The position numbers were made by a program, and so were the translations under genes. DNA of 64,000 nucleotides. Origin: an uncultured Clostridia bacterium. Its GTDB lineage: Bacteria > Bacillota > Clostridia > Saccharofermentanales > Saccharofermentanaceae. The DNA is taken from positions 1-64,000 of the forward strand of contig CAMIYM010000005.1 in assembly GCA_946403085.1 (NCBI GenBank), written 5' to 3'. Shown one piece after another: positions 26,270-33,859 of the stretch (position 1 is the first letter of the stretch; each line of letters opens with the position of its first letter). The notes under the pieces were generated by a model. It did no database searches and was not told the DNA's origin. It was given only the letters and a program-made list of their open reading frames with translations.

Positions 26270-27511
26270 ATGCGTAAAAAACATTTTTCCACATGTGCAG
26301 TTTCCGCAGGTCTTATTCTCGGAATGCTCCTGACGGGCTGCAGCCAAGCTCTTCCTCAAGGCTCAGAGAGCGCTGCATCCGGTATTTCCGGCACTTCCAC
26401 TCCCGAGATAGACCCTGGCATTACTGTTAATTCACATAATATTGAAGACGTCACCGGAACGGAATACGGCGACCAGTACTCAAAGCGCGACATCGTAAAT
26501 GTCACTTATAACGCTTCAGACATGAATGGTCTTCTTCCCCAGAAAGTCTGCAAAGAGCTCGAATATTATTTCGACGCTTCAGCAAACAAGTGGGATCTTA
26601 AATCCGAGAAAACCATCTTATGCGAGGTCGATACATCTGGTCTTCCCGGCAGCAGCTGGAAATGCGGCTCGCTTTCTTCTGACGACATCTCTGCTCTTTA
26701 CGGAGACAAGGTCAGCGACGGAAGCACAGGCACCATGTATATCAGGATCCTTAAGACGATGGGGCTTTTCGCGTTCAACCTGGACAACGGTAAGAACACT
26801 TCCACGGAGCGTTTTTTCGAGACGACAGGAACCAAGGCCAGAACTGTATTTTCAAGCGCTTCCGGCAATGTCGAAAAGAGCTTCACCATAACTGGCGGCT
26901 CCGTAACCGATGCAGGCGACCTCTTCCTCGATTTTGAAGCCGACGGCAAGAGCTGCAGGCTCCACTTCGGCAAGGACGTTCTCCCCATCTCCGAGCAGGA
27001 ATACGACGAAGCGACCGGCAAGGAAGTCGACAAGACGAAGGTCTATATGGGCAGCCTCCCTGTTTTCGAGGTGTCCACGACCAGTATCGAAAAGAACGAG
27101 TGGAAGCAGATCTGCGGCTTCAAAGAAGGCAATAAATCTCCTGCTCTTTCCTGGAACCCCGTCGAAGGCGCTTCCAAATACGCGGTCATAATGATCGATA
27201 CGACAACCAATAACTGGCTCAGCTGGTACGTGCTCACCGACAAGACTACGCTTGCCGAAGGCGAATTCACCGACAAGTCTGTCTACATCGGCCCCTACCC
27301 GCCCGAGACGCACACCTACGAACTCTACGTAGTCGCTCTCAAGAGTGAACCGCAGAAGCTCTCATTCAAGCTCGACACCAACGGCGGCGACATCCAGTCC
27401 TACCTCGATAAGCTGAACAAGGCATCTGACGGCAACGTCGGAAATGTACTTGCCTATGGTACTATTAAGGCACCCTATACATCACCTGAATTGTATTACG
27501 GTTACAGGTAA
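26270..27511 (+). CDS. Lipoprotein with C-terminal PEBP (YbhB/YbcL-like) domain
   Basis: A 413-residue lipoprotein: lipobox ending GMLLTGC, a short linker, an N-terminal domain of about 220 residues with no recognised family, and a C-terminal phosphatidylethanolamine-binding-protein fold (NKSPALSWNPVEGASKYAVIMID, YIGPYPPETHTYELYVVAL). ACAGGAGG lies before the ATG at 26270; the longer reading frame has no such signal. The next gene encodes a second PEBP lipoprotein 19 bp downstream, so the two form an operon. Confidence 0.82.
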   Translation: MRKKHFSTCAVSAGLILGMLLTGCSQALPQGSESAASGISGTSTPEIDPGITVNSHNIEDVTGTEYGDQYSKRDIVNVTYNASDMNGLLPQKVCKELEYYFDASANKWDLKSEKTILCEVDTSGLPGSSWKCGSLSSDDISALYGDKVSDGSTGTMYIRILKTMGLFAFNLDNGKNTSTERFFETTGTKARTVFSSASGNVEKSFTITGGSVTDAGDLFLDFEADGKSCRLHFGKDVLPISEQEYDEATGKEVDKTKVYMGSLPVFEVSTTSIEKNEWKQICGFKEGNKSPALSWNPVEGASKYAVIMIDTTTNNWLSWYVLTDKTTLAEGEFTDKSVYIGPYPPETHTYELYVVALKSEPQKLSFKLDTNGGDIQSYLDKLNKASDGNVGNVLAYGTIKAPYTSPELYYGYR

Positions 27512-27530
27512 ACATAGTTGGAGGAACACC

Positions 27531-28172
27531 ATGCTTACCAGAAAGCTTACATCACTTATACTTTGCAGCGCCATCGCTTTGTCCTTCGCCGGATGCGGCA
27601 CAGCACCAGTGATTTCCGCGACATCCGGGCCCTCTGAAAACACTGCTGAGAGCACTGCTGATAGCACTACAGATAGCACCACTGAAGCACCCGCTCCTGA
27701 CAACAGCAAAGACGAATTCGTCAGTGAATATGCTGCTTTTAAAGTCACTTCGCCTAACCTCAACGGCGGCAAGTGGGACGACAGGATCGGCGAGCGTGCA
27801 GAGGCAAAAGGCGTCTCTCCTGCGCTTTCATGGGACCCCGTTGAAGGCGCTTCTTGCTACGCAATCTACATGGTCGACCTCGACACCCACTATTTCCTTC
27901 ACTGGGTCCAGGGCGACATAACAGAGACATCTCTTGCAGAAGGCGGCGCCGCTCCAGGCAAGTACATCGGACCATACCCGGAACCCGGCTCCACACACCG
28001 CTATAACATTTACGTTATCGCGCTCAAGAACCCCGTAGAAAGAGTCAAGGGCGGATCCAACTCGATCAATCCCAAGTTCCCTGAATTCATCAAGGCTCTT
28101 GACACTGACGCCAGCGGCAATACCGGCAACATCATCTCCGTCGGCCGTGTCTGCGGCACCTACACCGCGTGA
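27531..28172 (+). CDS. PEBP (YbhB/YbcL-like) lipoprotein
   Basis: A 213-residue lipoprotein: lipobox ending LSFAGC, a Thr/Ser/Glu-rich linker (about 25-60), then a single PEBP domain (GVSPALSWDPVEGASCYAIYMVD, FLHWVQGD, YIGPYPEPGSTHRYNIYVIAL). The usual ligand-site Asp-x-Asp and HW segments are present, unlike in the longer neighbour. GGAGG precedes the ATG. The ligand of extracellular bacterial PEBPs is unknown. Confidence 0.85.
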   Translation: MLTRKLTSLILCSAIALSFAGCGTAPVISATSGPSENTAESTADSTTDSTTEAPAPDNSKDEFVSEYAAFKVTSPNLNGGKWDDRIGERAEAKGVSPALSWDPVEGASCYAIYMVDLDTHYFLHWVQGDITETSLAEGGAAPGKYIGPYPEPGSTHRYNIYVIALKNPVERVKGGSNSINPKFPEFIKALDTDASGNTGNIISVGRVCGTYTA

Positions 28173-28201
28173 TATCCTGATATCCGCTACAGTTTTCTCC
28201 A

Positions 28202-28233
28202 GCCCGGCCACTATGAAGTGACCGGGTTTTTCG
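28202..28233 (+). terminator. Rho-independent terminator after PEBP genes
   Basis: Arms CCCGGCCACT and AGTGACCGGG with an ATGA loop and a T5 tract. Confidence 0.85.
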
Positions 28234-28331
28234 TGTGGGCCGCCTCCATACCGCTGCGAAAAGTGGGTTTTTCCACCTTCACCGCGAGAGTGGCATGCTT
28301 TCCGCCTCCCCTGCCGCCACGCGAGCCGCGC

Positions 28332-28443
28332 AGTGCAAAAATGGTGCCAAAATCCACTCAAATTAGCACCAAATCGTGCATTTAAGGGTCAAATTGCTCA
28401 TTATGGTGCTAAATCACGCCCAAATTGGCACCATTTTTGCACT
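28332..28443. repeat. 112-bp element with 19-bp terminal inverted repeats, copy 1
   Basis: Perfect 19-bp ends AGTGCAAAAATGGTGCCAA (28332-28350) and its reverse complement (28425-28443) bound a 74-bp core with a nested TTAGCACCA/TGGTGCTAA palindrome. It has no ORF. Copy 2 (40475-40586) has the same length. The 9-bp left flank GAGCCGCGC and the 75-bp right module (28476-28550) are shared with copy 2 in reverse order, but the core is not inverted with them. MITE-like or invertible; no transposase seen. The rest of 28173-28612 holds the terminator above and the TetR promoter. Confidence 0.8.
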
Positions 28444-28475
28444 AGGTTCATTTTGACAAAATCTGTGCAGATTCC

Positions 28476-28550
28476 GTGCCATTTCTGCACAATTTTTGCA
28501 CAAGCGCGAAAAAACCGAGCATTTTCCGTCCCCGCCGCGAAAAAGTTGAC
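28476..28550 (+). repeat. 75-bp flank module, copy 1
   Basis: This block, from GTGCCATTTCTG to AAAAAGTTGAC, is repeated in reverse at 40391-40465 with only two mismatches over 75 bp. Its last bases form most of the TTGACA -35 hexamer of the TetR promoter, so the repeat contributes to a promoter here. Confidence 0.8.
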
Positions 28551-28591
28551 AGCCGCCCGCCCACGAATTAAAATGAAACTACTTTCATTTT
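28546..28591 (+). promoter_or_regulatory. Promoter and operator of the TetR gene
   Basis: TTGACA (28546-28551), a 17-bp spacer and TAAAAT (28569-28574) form a near-consensus promoter. AAAATGAAA (28570-28578) and TTTCATTTT (28583-28591) form a perfect 9-bp inverted repeat with a 4-bp spacer overlapping the -10 and start point. This is the expected place for TetR autorepression. Confidence 0.75.
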
Positions 28592-28612
28592 CGCGGCAAG
28601 CAGGAGCAACAC

Positions 28613-29278
28613 ATGCCAAAAGTCACACAGGAATACATAGACAACAAGCGCAAGATGATCGTCGACTGCGCTTACAGGGTATGCCTCAGGAAGCCCGTCG
28701 AGATGGTCACGATATCTGACGTCATCGCTGAGACCGGGCTGTCGCAGGGCGGCATCTACAGGTTCTACAAGGACTTAGACGAGATCTTATCCGACATGAT
28801 CACCGGCATGAGACGCGACTATAACTTCACGGACAAACTCGATGCGGCGGTCGCCGATAAGAGCGCGACTTTTGAGGAGATTACGCGAAGGATCTGCAGC
28901 ATCCTGGCCGACTCGATGGAAGAGCACCTGATGGATATCCAGAAGATCAATTTTGACCTGACGGTACTTGCGATCAATGAACCGGCGCGCGCGGAAAAGA
29001 TCATCAGGAACATTAAGGGTAAAGGCAATATGGATCATCTGGCGACAGTCATCTTCCCTTATCTTTTCGAGGCTGCTGATCAGAATAAGCTCCATCCGAA
29101 GCACGATCCGATGCAGCTGTACCAGTTCATCTCTTCTGCCTATGTCGGCATCGAGGCAAACTGCATACTGACGGCATGCTATGGAAAGGCGACGCTCAAG
29201 GCTGACTGCAGGCCCAGGGAGATGTTTGAAGTTCTGGCGACTACGATAATCCTGCTATTTGGAGGTAACGATAAATGA
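28613..29278 (+). CDS. TetR/AcrR family transcriptional regulator
   Basis: A 221-residue repressor. The N-terminal helix-turn-helix is VTISDVIAETGLSQGGIYRFYKD (about residues 33-55), and the remaining helices form a ligand domain. It overlaps the downstream hydrolase gene by 4 bp (ATGA), so the two are translationally coupled. A perfect palindrome over its own -10 indicates autoregulation. The inducer is probably a substrate or product of the hydrolase, as inference. Confidence 0.88.
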   Translation: MPKVTQEYIDNKRKMIVDCAYRVCLRKPVEMVTISDVIAETGLSQGGIYRFYKDLDEILSDMITGMRRDYNFTDKLDAAVADKSATFEEITRRICSILADSMEEHLMDIQKINFDLTVLAINEPARAEKIIRNIKGKGNMDHLATVIFPYLFEAADQNKLHPKHDPMQLYQFISSAYVGIEANCILTACYGKATLKADCRPREMFEVLATTIILLFGGNDK

Positions 29279-30405
29279 TAACCAAGCCCTATCCGACCGG
29301 AGAATTTGCCGTCGGCACGAAGACATTCACGATATATAACACAAGAAAAGAAGTGCTCGACACCAAAGGTGAATCGATGCGCCATGTCTGCGCGAGGATC
29401 TACTACCCCACGTTAAAGGAGAACACTAACGGTCTTAAGAAGGCCATTTCCATGTCGCGCAATGAGGCCAAGGGAATCGCCAAGGCTTTCAAGATCCCGC
29501 TTAATTACGACAAGATGGAGAAGAACGGCGAGAATCTCTCGGAAGCTTACGTGGACGCTCCTTTTATCGAAGGCATGAAGTTCCCGCTCATCGTCTTTAA
29601 CCACGGGTATTTCAGCTATCCTGAGGGCAACTCTTTCCTGCTGATCGACCTCGCTTCACACGGGTATGTCGTGCTTACAGTAGGCCACCCCAGGGAGAGC
29701 ACCGGCGCGGACTTTGACGACGGCACTTTTGAGATGCTCGATACTTCGCTCTCGAAAAAGATGTATTCGCCTTTCCTTGGCGGCATTATCGCTGCCTATA
29801 AGCTCACCCGTTTCAAGGGCACGCTTGAAGAGCAGGCCGAACTTTTCGAGAAGTTCAGGAATACATACTGCACATTCATTGCAGACCGCGTTGACGAATG
29901 GATCACGGATACCGACATCGCAGTGGACCATGTTCGAAAAGAATTCTCCTCTATCATCGACTTCACTTGCGGCATCGGCGTATCCGGCCACTCGCACGGC
30001 GGAGCTGTTGCCTATAAGTACTGCCAGACAAGGGATGAATATGTCTGCGGCATCAATATCGACGGCGGACTTTTCGGAAACACTGACGGCATGATCATGC
30101 ACAAGCCTTTCATGCAGCTGTCTTCCAAGGACAACGAGAATGTCGTAACCAAGGGTTATCTTAATCACACCGCGCCGGCATATAAGGTGCTCTTCAACGG
30201 CATGAAGCACATCAGTTTCTCGGACATGAAATATGCGATCAGCTCGCCCGCCATGGCAGGCAAACTCGATCCGGATACCGCGCACAAGTATACGTGTAAG
30301 TGCTTTCTGGAGTTTTTCGATGCTTATCTTAAAAAGGCGAAGTTCAAGCCGGAACTTGCAAGTGATGACGTGATCACCGTGACGGAATTCGCACCGGATA
30401 AGTAA
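29275..30405 (+). CDS. PAF-acetylhydrolase-like alpha/beta-hydrolase
   Basis: A 376-residue cytoplasmic hydrolase. Landmarks are PLIVFNHGYFSYPEGNS (oxyanion region, about residues 103-118), ASHGYVVLTVGHP, the nucleophile elbow GHSHGG (about 239-244), the acid strand GINIDGGLFG and a C-terminal catalytic His (MKHISFSD). This order matches platelet-activating-factor acetylhydrolase and related secondary-metabolite esterases. No signal peptide. Overlap with the tetR gene marks a two-gene operon, possibly for detoxifying an ester compound. Confidence 0.82.
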   Translation: MITKPYPTGEFAVGTKTFTIYNTRKEVLDTKGESMRHVCARIYYPTLKENTNGLKKAISMSRNEAKGIAKAFKIPLNYDKMEKNGENLSEAYVDAPFIEGMKFPLIVFNHGYFSYPEGNSFLLIDLASHGYVVLTVGHPRESTGADFDDGTFEMLDTSLSKKMYSPFLGGIIAAYKLTRFKGTLEEQAELFEKFRNTYCTFIADRVDEWITDTDIAVDHVRKEFSSIIDFTCGIGVSGHSHGGAVAYKYCQTRDEYVCGINIDGGLFGNTDGMIMHKPFMQLSSKDNENVVTKGYLNHTAPAYKVLFNGMKHISFSDMKYAISSPAMAGKLDPDTAHKYTCKCFLEFFDAYLKKAKFKPELASDDVITVTEFAPDK

Positions 30406-30408
30406 AGA

Positions 30409-31335
30409 TCAGTCGGGCTTCTCGTTAGCGTCCCAATAATGGAGAATCTCGACGGAACGGTCAACGACCTTATCGCCTGATACGCCGTCGAAATGATGGT
30501 CGGCGCCGTCCAGAATAACCATGTAGCTATTGGGATATGTGACCATCGCATCGTCAAAGTTGTGCGGATCTTCGCCGAAGCTTCCCTTGGTGCCGGTGAT
30601 GATGAGCACGTTCATCTTGCTCTTTGCCATGATCGGGAAAATATCCGTGGTCAGGGTCTTTTCCTTCTCGAATTTCATTCGCTTAAGCGCATAGAAGCTT
30701 GGGTCGACCAGGATCAGGCCCTTGATATCGTTCTCTCTCATGAGACCGGCATAAGCCGTATCAAGTCCGCCCATGCTGTGGCCGTAGAGGTAGATGTTCG
30801 ACTGGTCGACCTGCGGGATGTATTTCGTCGCATCGATGATCGCATTAAGGTCTTTTACCTGCTCGTAGATAAAGTCGCCCAGATACTTCGGATCCTTATA
30901 GGGCTTCGGCGCAGTGCCGTTGCGGAACTTGAACTCAATTACGCAGTAGCCCGCCTTGCTGTATCTTTTCGCTTTCTTGGTATATCTTCCGAGAGTTCCG
31001 TAAAGACCACTCGATATGATTATCGTCTTAAAAGGGCCTTCACCCTCCGGGAAAGTGATCTTGCCCTTTATCGGCGTGCCGTCAATATAGAAAGTCGCGG
31101 GCTTCGTAATGTCCGTTGACTCCTGGATAACGGGCGCGCTGACCAGATATTTATACTTCGGGAAAACCGACTCAGGCTCCCTAACCTGTGCGGGCTCAGA
31201 AGTAGTCTCCGTAACAACTGCGGACGTCTGGACAGGCAACGTCGTCTCCTCAGTCTTTGGGGGTTCGGCGTTGCAGGCAGCCAGAAGGCTCGTCACTAAC
31301 AAGATTGATACTGCTCTTTTAAATCGTGAATTCAT
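30409..31335 (-). CDS. Secreted lipoprotein alpha/beta-hydrolase
   Basis: A 308-residue lipoprotein: lipobox ending SLLAAC, a Thr/Glu-rich linker, then an alpha/beta-hydrolase domain. The nucleophile elbow is GHSMGG, the acid lies in LIITGTKGSFGEDP, and the His is in GADHHFDGVSGD. Related to dienelactone-hydrolase-like proteins; substrate unknown. It converges on the PAF-AH-like gene with 3 bp between stops. Confidence 0.83.
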   Translation of the reverse strand: MNSRFKRAVSILLVTSLLAACNAEPPKTEETTLPVQTSAVVTETTSEPAQVREPESVFPKYKYLVSAPVIQESTDITKPATFYIDGTPIKGKITFPEGEGPFKTIIISSGLYGTLGRYTKKAKRYSKAGYCVIEFKFRNGTAPKPYKDPKYLGDFIYEQVKDLNAIIDATKYIPQVDQSNIYLYGHSMGGLDTAYAGLMRENDIKGLILVDPSFYALKRMKFEKEKTLTTDIFPIMAKSKMNVLIITGTKGSFGEDPHNFDDAMVTYPNSYMVILDGADHHFDGVSGDKVVDRSVEILHYWDANEKPD

Positions 31336-31383
31336 ATCAGTAATTATACCAATATGTCCCCGCGCCTCAACTTTTCTTTATTA

Positions 31384-31980
31384 TTACAAGACGGAATTCT
31401 CGAAAACAGCGACGTCGCAGGCCATCCTGCCCTCGCATACGTGGAAAGTCACATTATCTATCCCCATCTCCTTGAAGAATTCCTTGTACGTTTCCGCATC
31501 AAAGTACCTTTTGAAGTCTGCGCCCGCCTTGTTGAAAAGCCCTGCAGCGGCGCTCGCTCCGAAGTGGATATATGTAGGGATGATGATCGTTCCGCCCGGC
31601 TTTACGACGCGCTTCAGTTCAGCGATCGCCTTCGAAGGATCGTCGAGCAGGTGGATGACATTGGCAGCGACGGCCTTGTCAAAAGATGCGTCCTCATACT
31701 TCAGCGAGGTTATGTCGCCCGGTTCGACAGTGACGTTATCAAGCTTTCTGCACTTCCTGGCAGCTCTTTTGAGCATGCCTTCTGCAAAGTCCGTGGCGAC
31801 CAGTTCGTTGACGCGGGGAGCGATCTTTACTGAGAACATGCCGGTGCCGCAGGCGCACTCCAGCACCCTGTCGTCTTCAGACATGAGCGATGCGACATAA
31901 TCTGTCGTGCGTGCATTCGCTTTTCCGTTGTAGATATTTTCGATCAGGTCGTAGACGCCTGCTATTCTGCTCCAAAACAT
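31384..31980 (-). CDS. Class I SAM-dependent methyltransferase, ArsR-type operators upstream
   Basis: A 198-residue methyltransferase: motif I VLECACGTGMFSVKIA, then LVATDFAEGMLKRAARK, the motif ASFDKAVAANVIHLLDDP and GGTIIIPTYIHF. Similar proteins in Clostridia are often encoded beside ArsR-family regulators. ATG 31980 has GGAGG 8 nt upstream; the in-frame TTG at 31995 is rejected. Two overlapping CATATGAA-type palindromes lie between its promoter and the start. The substrate is unknown. Confidence 0.83.
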   Translation of the reverse strand: MFWSRIAGVYDLIENIYNGKANARTTDYVASLMSEDDRVLECACGTGMFSVKIAPRVNELVATDFAEGMLKRAARKCRKLDNVTVEPGDITSLKYEDASFDKAVAANVIHLLDDPSKAIAELKRVVKPGGTIIIPTYIHFGASAAAGLFNKAGADFKRYFDAETYKEFFKEMGIDNVTFHVCEGRMACDVAVFENSVL

Positions 31981-32001
31981 GCTGCCATCCTCCAAAACTT
32001 A

Positions 32002-32064
32002 CATATGAGCAACTATTCATATGAATATCTGTTCATATGTTATCAGGAAATCGAACTTTGTCAA
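32002..32064 (-). promoter_or_regulatory. Methyltransferase promoter with two overlapping ArsR/SmtB-type operators
   Basis: On the minus strand TTGACA (32059-32064), a 16-bp spacer and TAACAT (32037-32042) form the promoter. CATATGAA-N6-TTCATATG is perfect at 32018-32039, and CATATGAG-N6-TTCATATG at 32002-32023 shares its middle CATATG. The arms match the ATATGAA-N6-TTCATAT type known for ArsR/SmtB repressors. No arsR gene is in the window, so the regulator is encoded elsewhere. Related sites lie at the ABC promoter near 40.2 kb. Confidence 0.65.
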
Positions 32065-32082
32065 CAGCGAATAATCAGTGAT

Positions 32083-32865
32083 TCATCCAAGAGCCACATC
32101 GAGTGCCATCATGAGGCTGAAGCCTATCGCAAAGGATATGACGCCGATATTCGAGTGCTTTCCCTGGCTCATTTCGGGAATCAGTTCCTCGACGACGACA
32201 TAGAGCATCGCGCCTGCCGCAAACGACAGCAGATAAGGCATTGCAGGTACCACGAGTCCCGCGATCAATACTGTCAAAGCTCCGAAAACAGGTTCCACGG
32301 CGCCCGACAGGACTCCAAGAATGAATGACTTGGGCTTGCTCTTTCCTTCAGAATATAAAGGCATCGATATGATAGCGCCTTCCGGGAAGTTCTGGATGGC
32401 GATACCTAATGCAAGTGCGAGCGCGCCTCCTGCAGTGATATTGGCAGAGCCGCTCATGAGGCCTGCATATACAACGCCTACAGCCATTCCCTCAGGAATG
32501 TTATGAAGTGTAACCGCAAGCACCAGCATCACCGTACGTGTAAGCTTGCTCTTGGGGCCTTCTGTCTGGTTGATCCTGACATGAAGGTGCGGAATGATGT
32601 GGTCTAACAGTAAGAGGAAGAGGATGCCTGCCCAGAATCCTATGAATGCCGGGACGAAGGCAAAGCTTCCCATGCCTTCAGACTGCTCGATAGCAGGAAC
32701 GATAAGACTCCAGATGGAAGCAGCGACCATTACGCCGGCCGCAAATCCGGTAAGTGCGCGCTGGATGCTTTCCTTCAGATCTTTCTTGAGAAAGAATACG
32801 CAGGCAGCACCTGCCGAAGTTCCTATGAAGGGGATCAAAAGTCCTATAATTACTGTCTTTAACAT
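32083..32865 (-). CDS. ZIP family divalent metal transporter
   Basis: A 260-residue membrane protein with eight hydrophobic helices. Metal-site helices are VTLHNIPEGMAVGV (about residues 116-129) and IAIQNFPEGAIISMPL (about 154-169), the HNxPEG signature of ZIP proteins. The loop before them has HIIPHLHVRINQ. It imports Zn, Fe or Mn across the cytoplasmic membrane. A DtxR-type operator overlaps its -10, so the metal is likely iron or manganese; that is inference. The leader is about 165 nt long. Confidence 0.88.
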   Translation of the reverse strand: MLKTVIIGLLIPFIGTSAGAACVFFLKKDLKESIQRALTGFAAGVMVAASIWSLIVPAIEQSEGMGSFAFVPAFIGFWAGILFLLLLDHIIPHLHVRINQTEGPKSKLTRTVMLVLAVTLHNIPEGMAVGVVYAGLMSGSANITAGGALALALGIAIQNFPEGAIISMPLYSEGKSKPKSFILGVLSGAVEPVFGALTVLIAGLVVPAMPYLLSFAAGAMLYVVVEELIPEMSQGKHSNIGVISFAIGFSLMMALDVALG

Positions 32866-33020
32866 TGTTACACCTGCTTATTTTCTATTCTTATTGTGCA
32901 TTTTTCCTATGCCGTTAAAGTAAATATCATTACTGATCTCAGGCATATTCCGTTGTTAGCTTGTTTTATCTTCAGCCGGGACATCCACCCTGCTGATGCG
33001 GCGAACACTTCAATTATCTC

Positions 33021-33064
33021 GGTTAGCCTACGCTAACTCTATCACCGTAGATAGCTGCTGTCAA
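33021..33064 (-). promoter_or_regulatory. ZIP promoter with DtxR/MntR-type operator
   Basis: On the minus strand TTGACA (33059-33064), a 17-bp spacer and an extended -10 TGA-TAGAGT (hexamer 33036-33041). GGTTAG-CCTACG-CTAACT (33021-33038) overlaps the -10 and start point. It is one of six similar palindromes between 33 and 44.1 kb. Confidence 0.7.
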
Positions 33065-33151
33065 CAGCTTTATTATAAGGTGTCGCGTCATAATCAGAAA
33101 TTGTATATTTTTAATCATTTTTCGTTCTTTCCTGTCAGATTTCTTATGTTG

Positions 33152-33182
33152 TATAATGTTTTGCGGTTAGCGATTACTAACT
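33152..33182 (+). promoter_or_regulatory. TATAAT box with DtxR-type operator at +1
   Basis: TATAAT (33152-33157) is followed at the expected start point by GGTTAG-CGATTA-CTAACT (33165-33182). The -35 is poor (TTCCTG at 33129). No credible gene follows before the hairpin at 33263, so it may drive a short non-coding transcript. Confidence 0.5.
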
Positions 33183-33305
33183 ATACATATCCCTTTATAT
33201 CGATTTTTGAGAATGTTGAGGCCATGACCATTGGGCAAGTTTTTTATTTATGAAACATAAAAATAGCCCGGCTCGTGTCCCCCTTTTCGAGCCGGGTTAT
33301 TTGTT
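33164..33305 (+). ncRNA. Candidate metal-repressed small RNA
   Basis: About 140 nt from the start point implied by TATAAT 33152-33157 to the bidirectional hairpin at 33263-33302. The only coding possibility is a 9-codon frame from the ATG at 33222, with GAGG too close to be a good signal. The operator at the start point would couple it to the same metal regulator as feoAAB and ZIP. Purely predicted. Confidence 0.3.
33263..33305. terminator. Bidirectional hairpin terminator
   Basis: Arms 33263-33276 (core AGCCCGGCTCG) and 33289-33302 with a 12-nt loop. Minus-strand readout ends CTATTTTTAT, serving the regulator gene at 33337-33708; plus-strand readout ends TTATTTGTTGTT. Confidence 0.8.
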
Positions 33306-33336
33306 GTTATTTATGCGAAAAAATAATGCGGTAAGA

Positions 33337-33708
33337 TTACTTGCCGCTGCCTTTTCTGTGCTTCTTAAGAGCCTTGAAAGTCTTATCGCTGATCACGTGC
33401 TCTATACGGCATGCATCCTCTTCTGCAGTCTTCATGTCGACGCCGAGTTCCATTAAGATCTCGCTTATGACGACATGTCTTTCGTAGATCTTCTTCGCGA
33501 TCTTTGCACCCTCTTCTTTAAGAGTGATGTATCCCTGACCGTCTACTGCAATATAATCACCTGATTTAAGGATGCCCATGGCCCTGCTTACACTGGGCTT
33601 TGATACACCGAGATAATTGGCAACATCCAATGAGCGTACCGGCGCACCTTTCTTGGAAAGCACCAGTATAGATTCGAGATACATTTCCCCTGATTCCTGC
33701 ATAGTCAT
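33337..33708 (-). CDS. DtxR/MntR family metal-dependent regulator
   Basis: A 123-residue regulator. The winged helix-turn-helix is APVRSLDVANYLGVSKPSVSRAMGIL (about residues 21-46), followed by a dimerisation region with ERHVVISEILMELGVDMKTAEEDACRIEHVIS, which holds the Glu/His/Cys/Asp metal-site residues. It lacks the C-terminal SH3-like domain of DtxR, so it is MntR-sized. Its divergent promoter shares a GGTTAG-N6-CTAACC site with the ATC-hydrolase-like gene, suggesting autoregulation. A close relative is encoded at 44140. Confidence 0.88.
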   Translation of the reverse strand: MTMQESGEMYLESILVLSKKGAPVRSLDVANYLGVSKPSVSRAMGILKSGDYIAVDGQGYITLKEEGAKIAKKIYERHVVISEILMELGVDMKTAEEDACRIEHVISDKTFKALKKHRKGSGK

Positions 33709-33770
33709 GCGACCTCCATAAAAGATATTTTATTTTACCATAGTTCACTTTTTTGTTCTCTTATTCCAAG

Positions 33771-33827
33771 ATTATAAGTTGATTACTCTTTCCTCGGTTA
33801 GCAGTAACTAACCGATTGTTATATAAT
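33771..33827. promoter_or_regulatory. Divergent promoters sharing one DtxR-type operator
   Basis: GGTTAG-CAGTAA-CTAACC (33796-33813) is a perfect palindrome. To its right, TATAAT (33822-33827) leads into the gene at 33860; to its left, TATAAT on the minus strand (33771-33776) leads into the regulator at 33708. The operator covers both -35 regions, so a bound repressor would block both. Confidence 0.75.
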
Positions 33828-33859
33828 TACTAATCATTGGTTTTTCGAGGCAGACGAAT

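Noticed and set aside
28332..28443. Insertion sequence
   Set aside because: Only 112 bp with no ORF and no clear target-site duplication. It can at most be a non-autonomous or invertible element.
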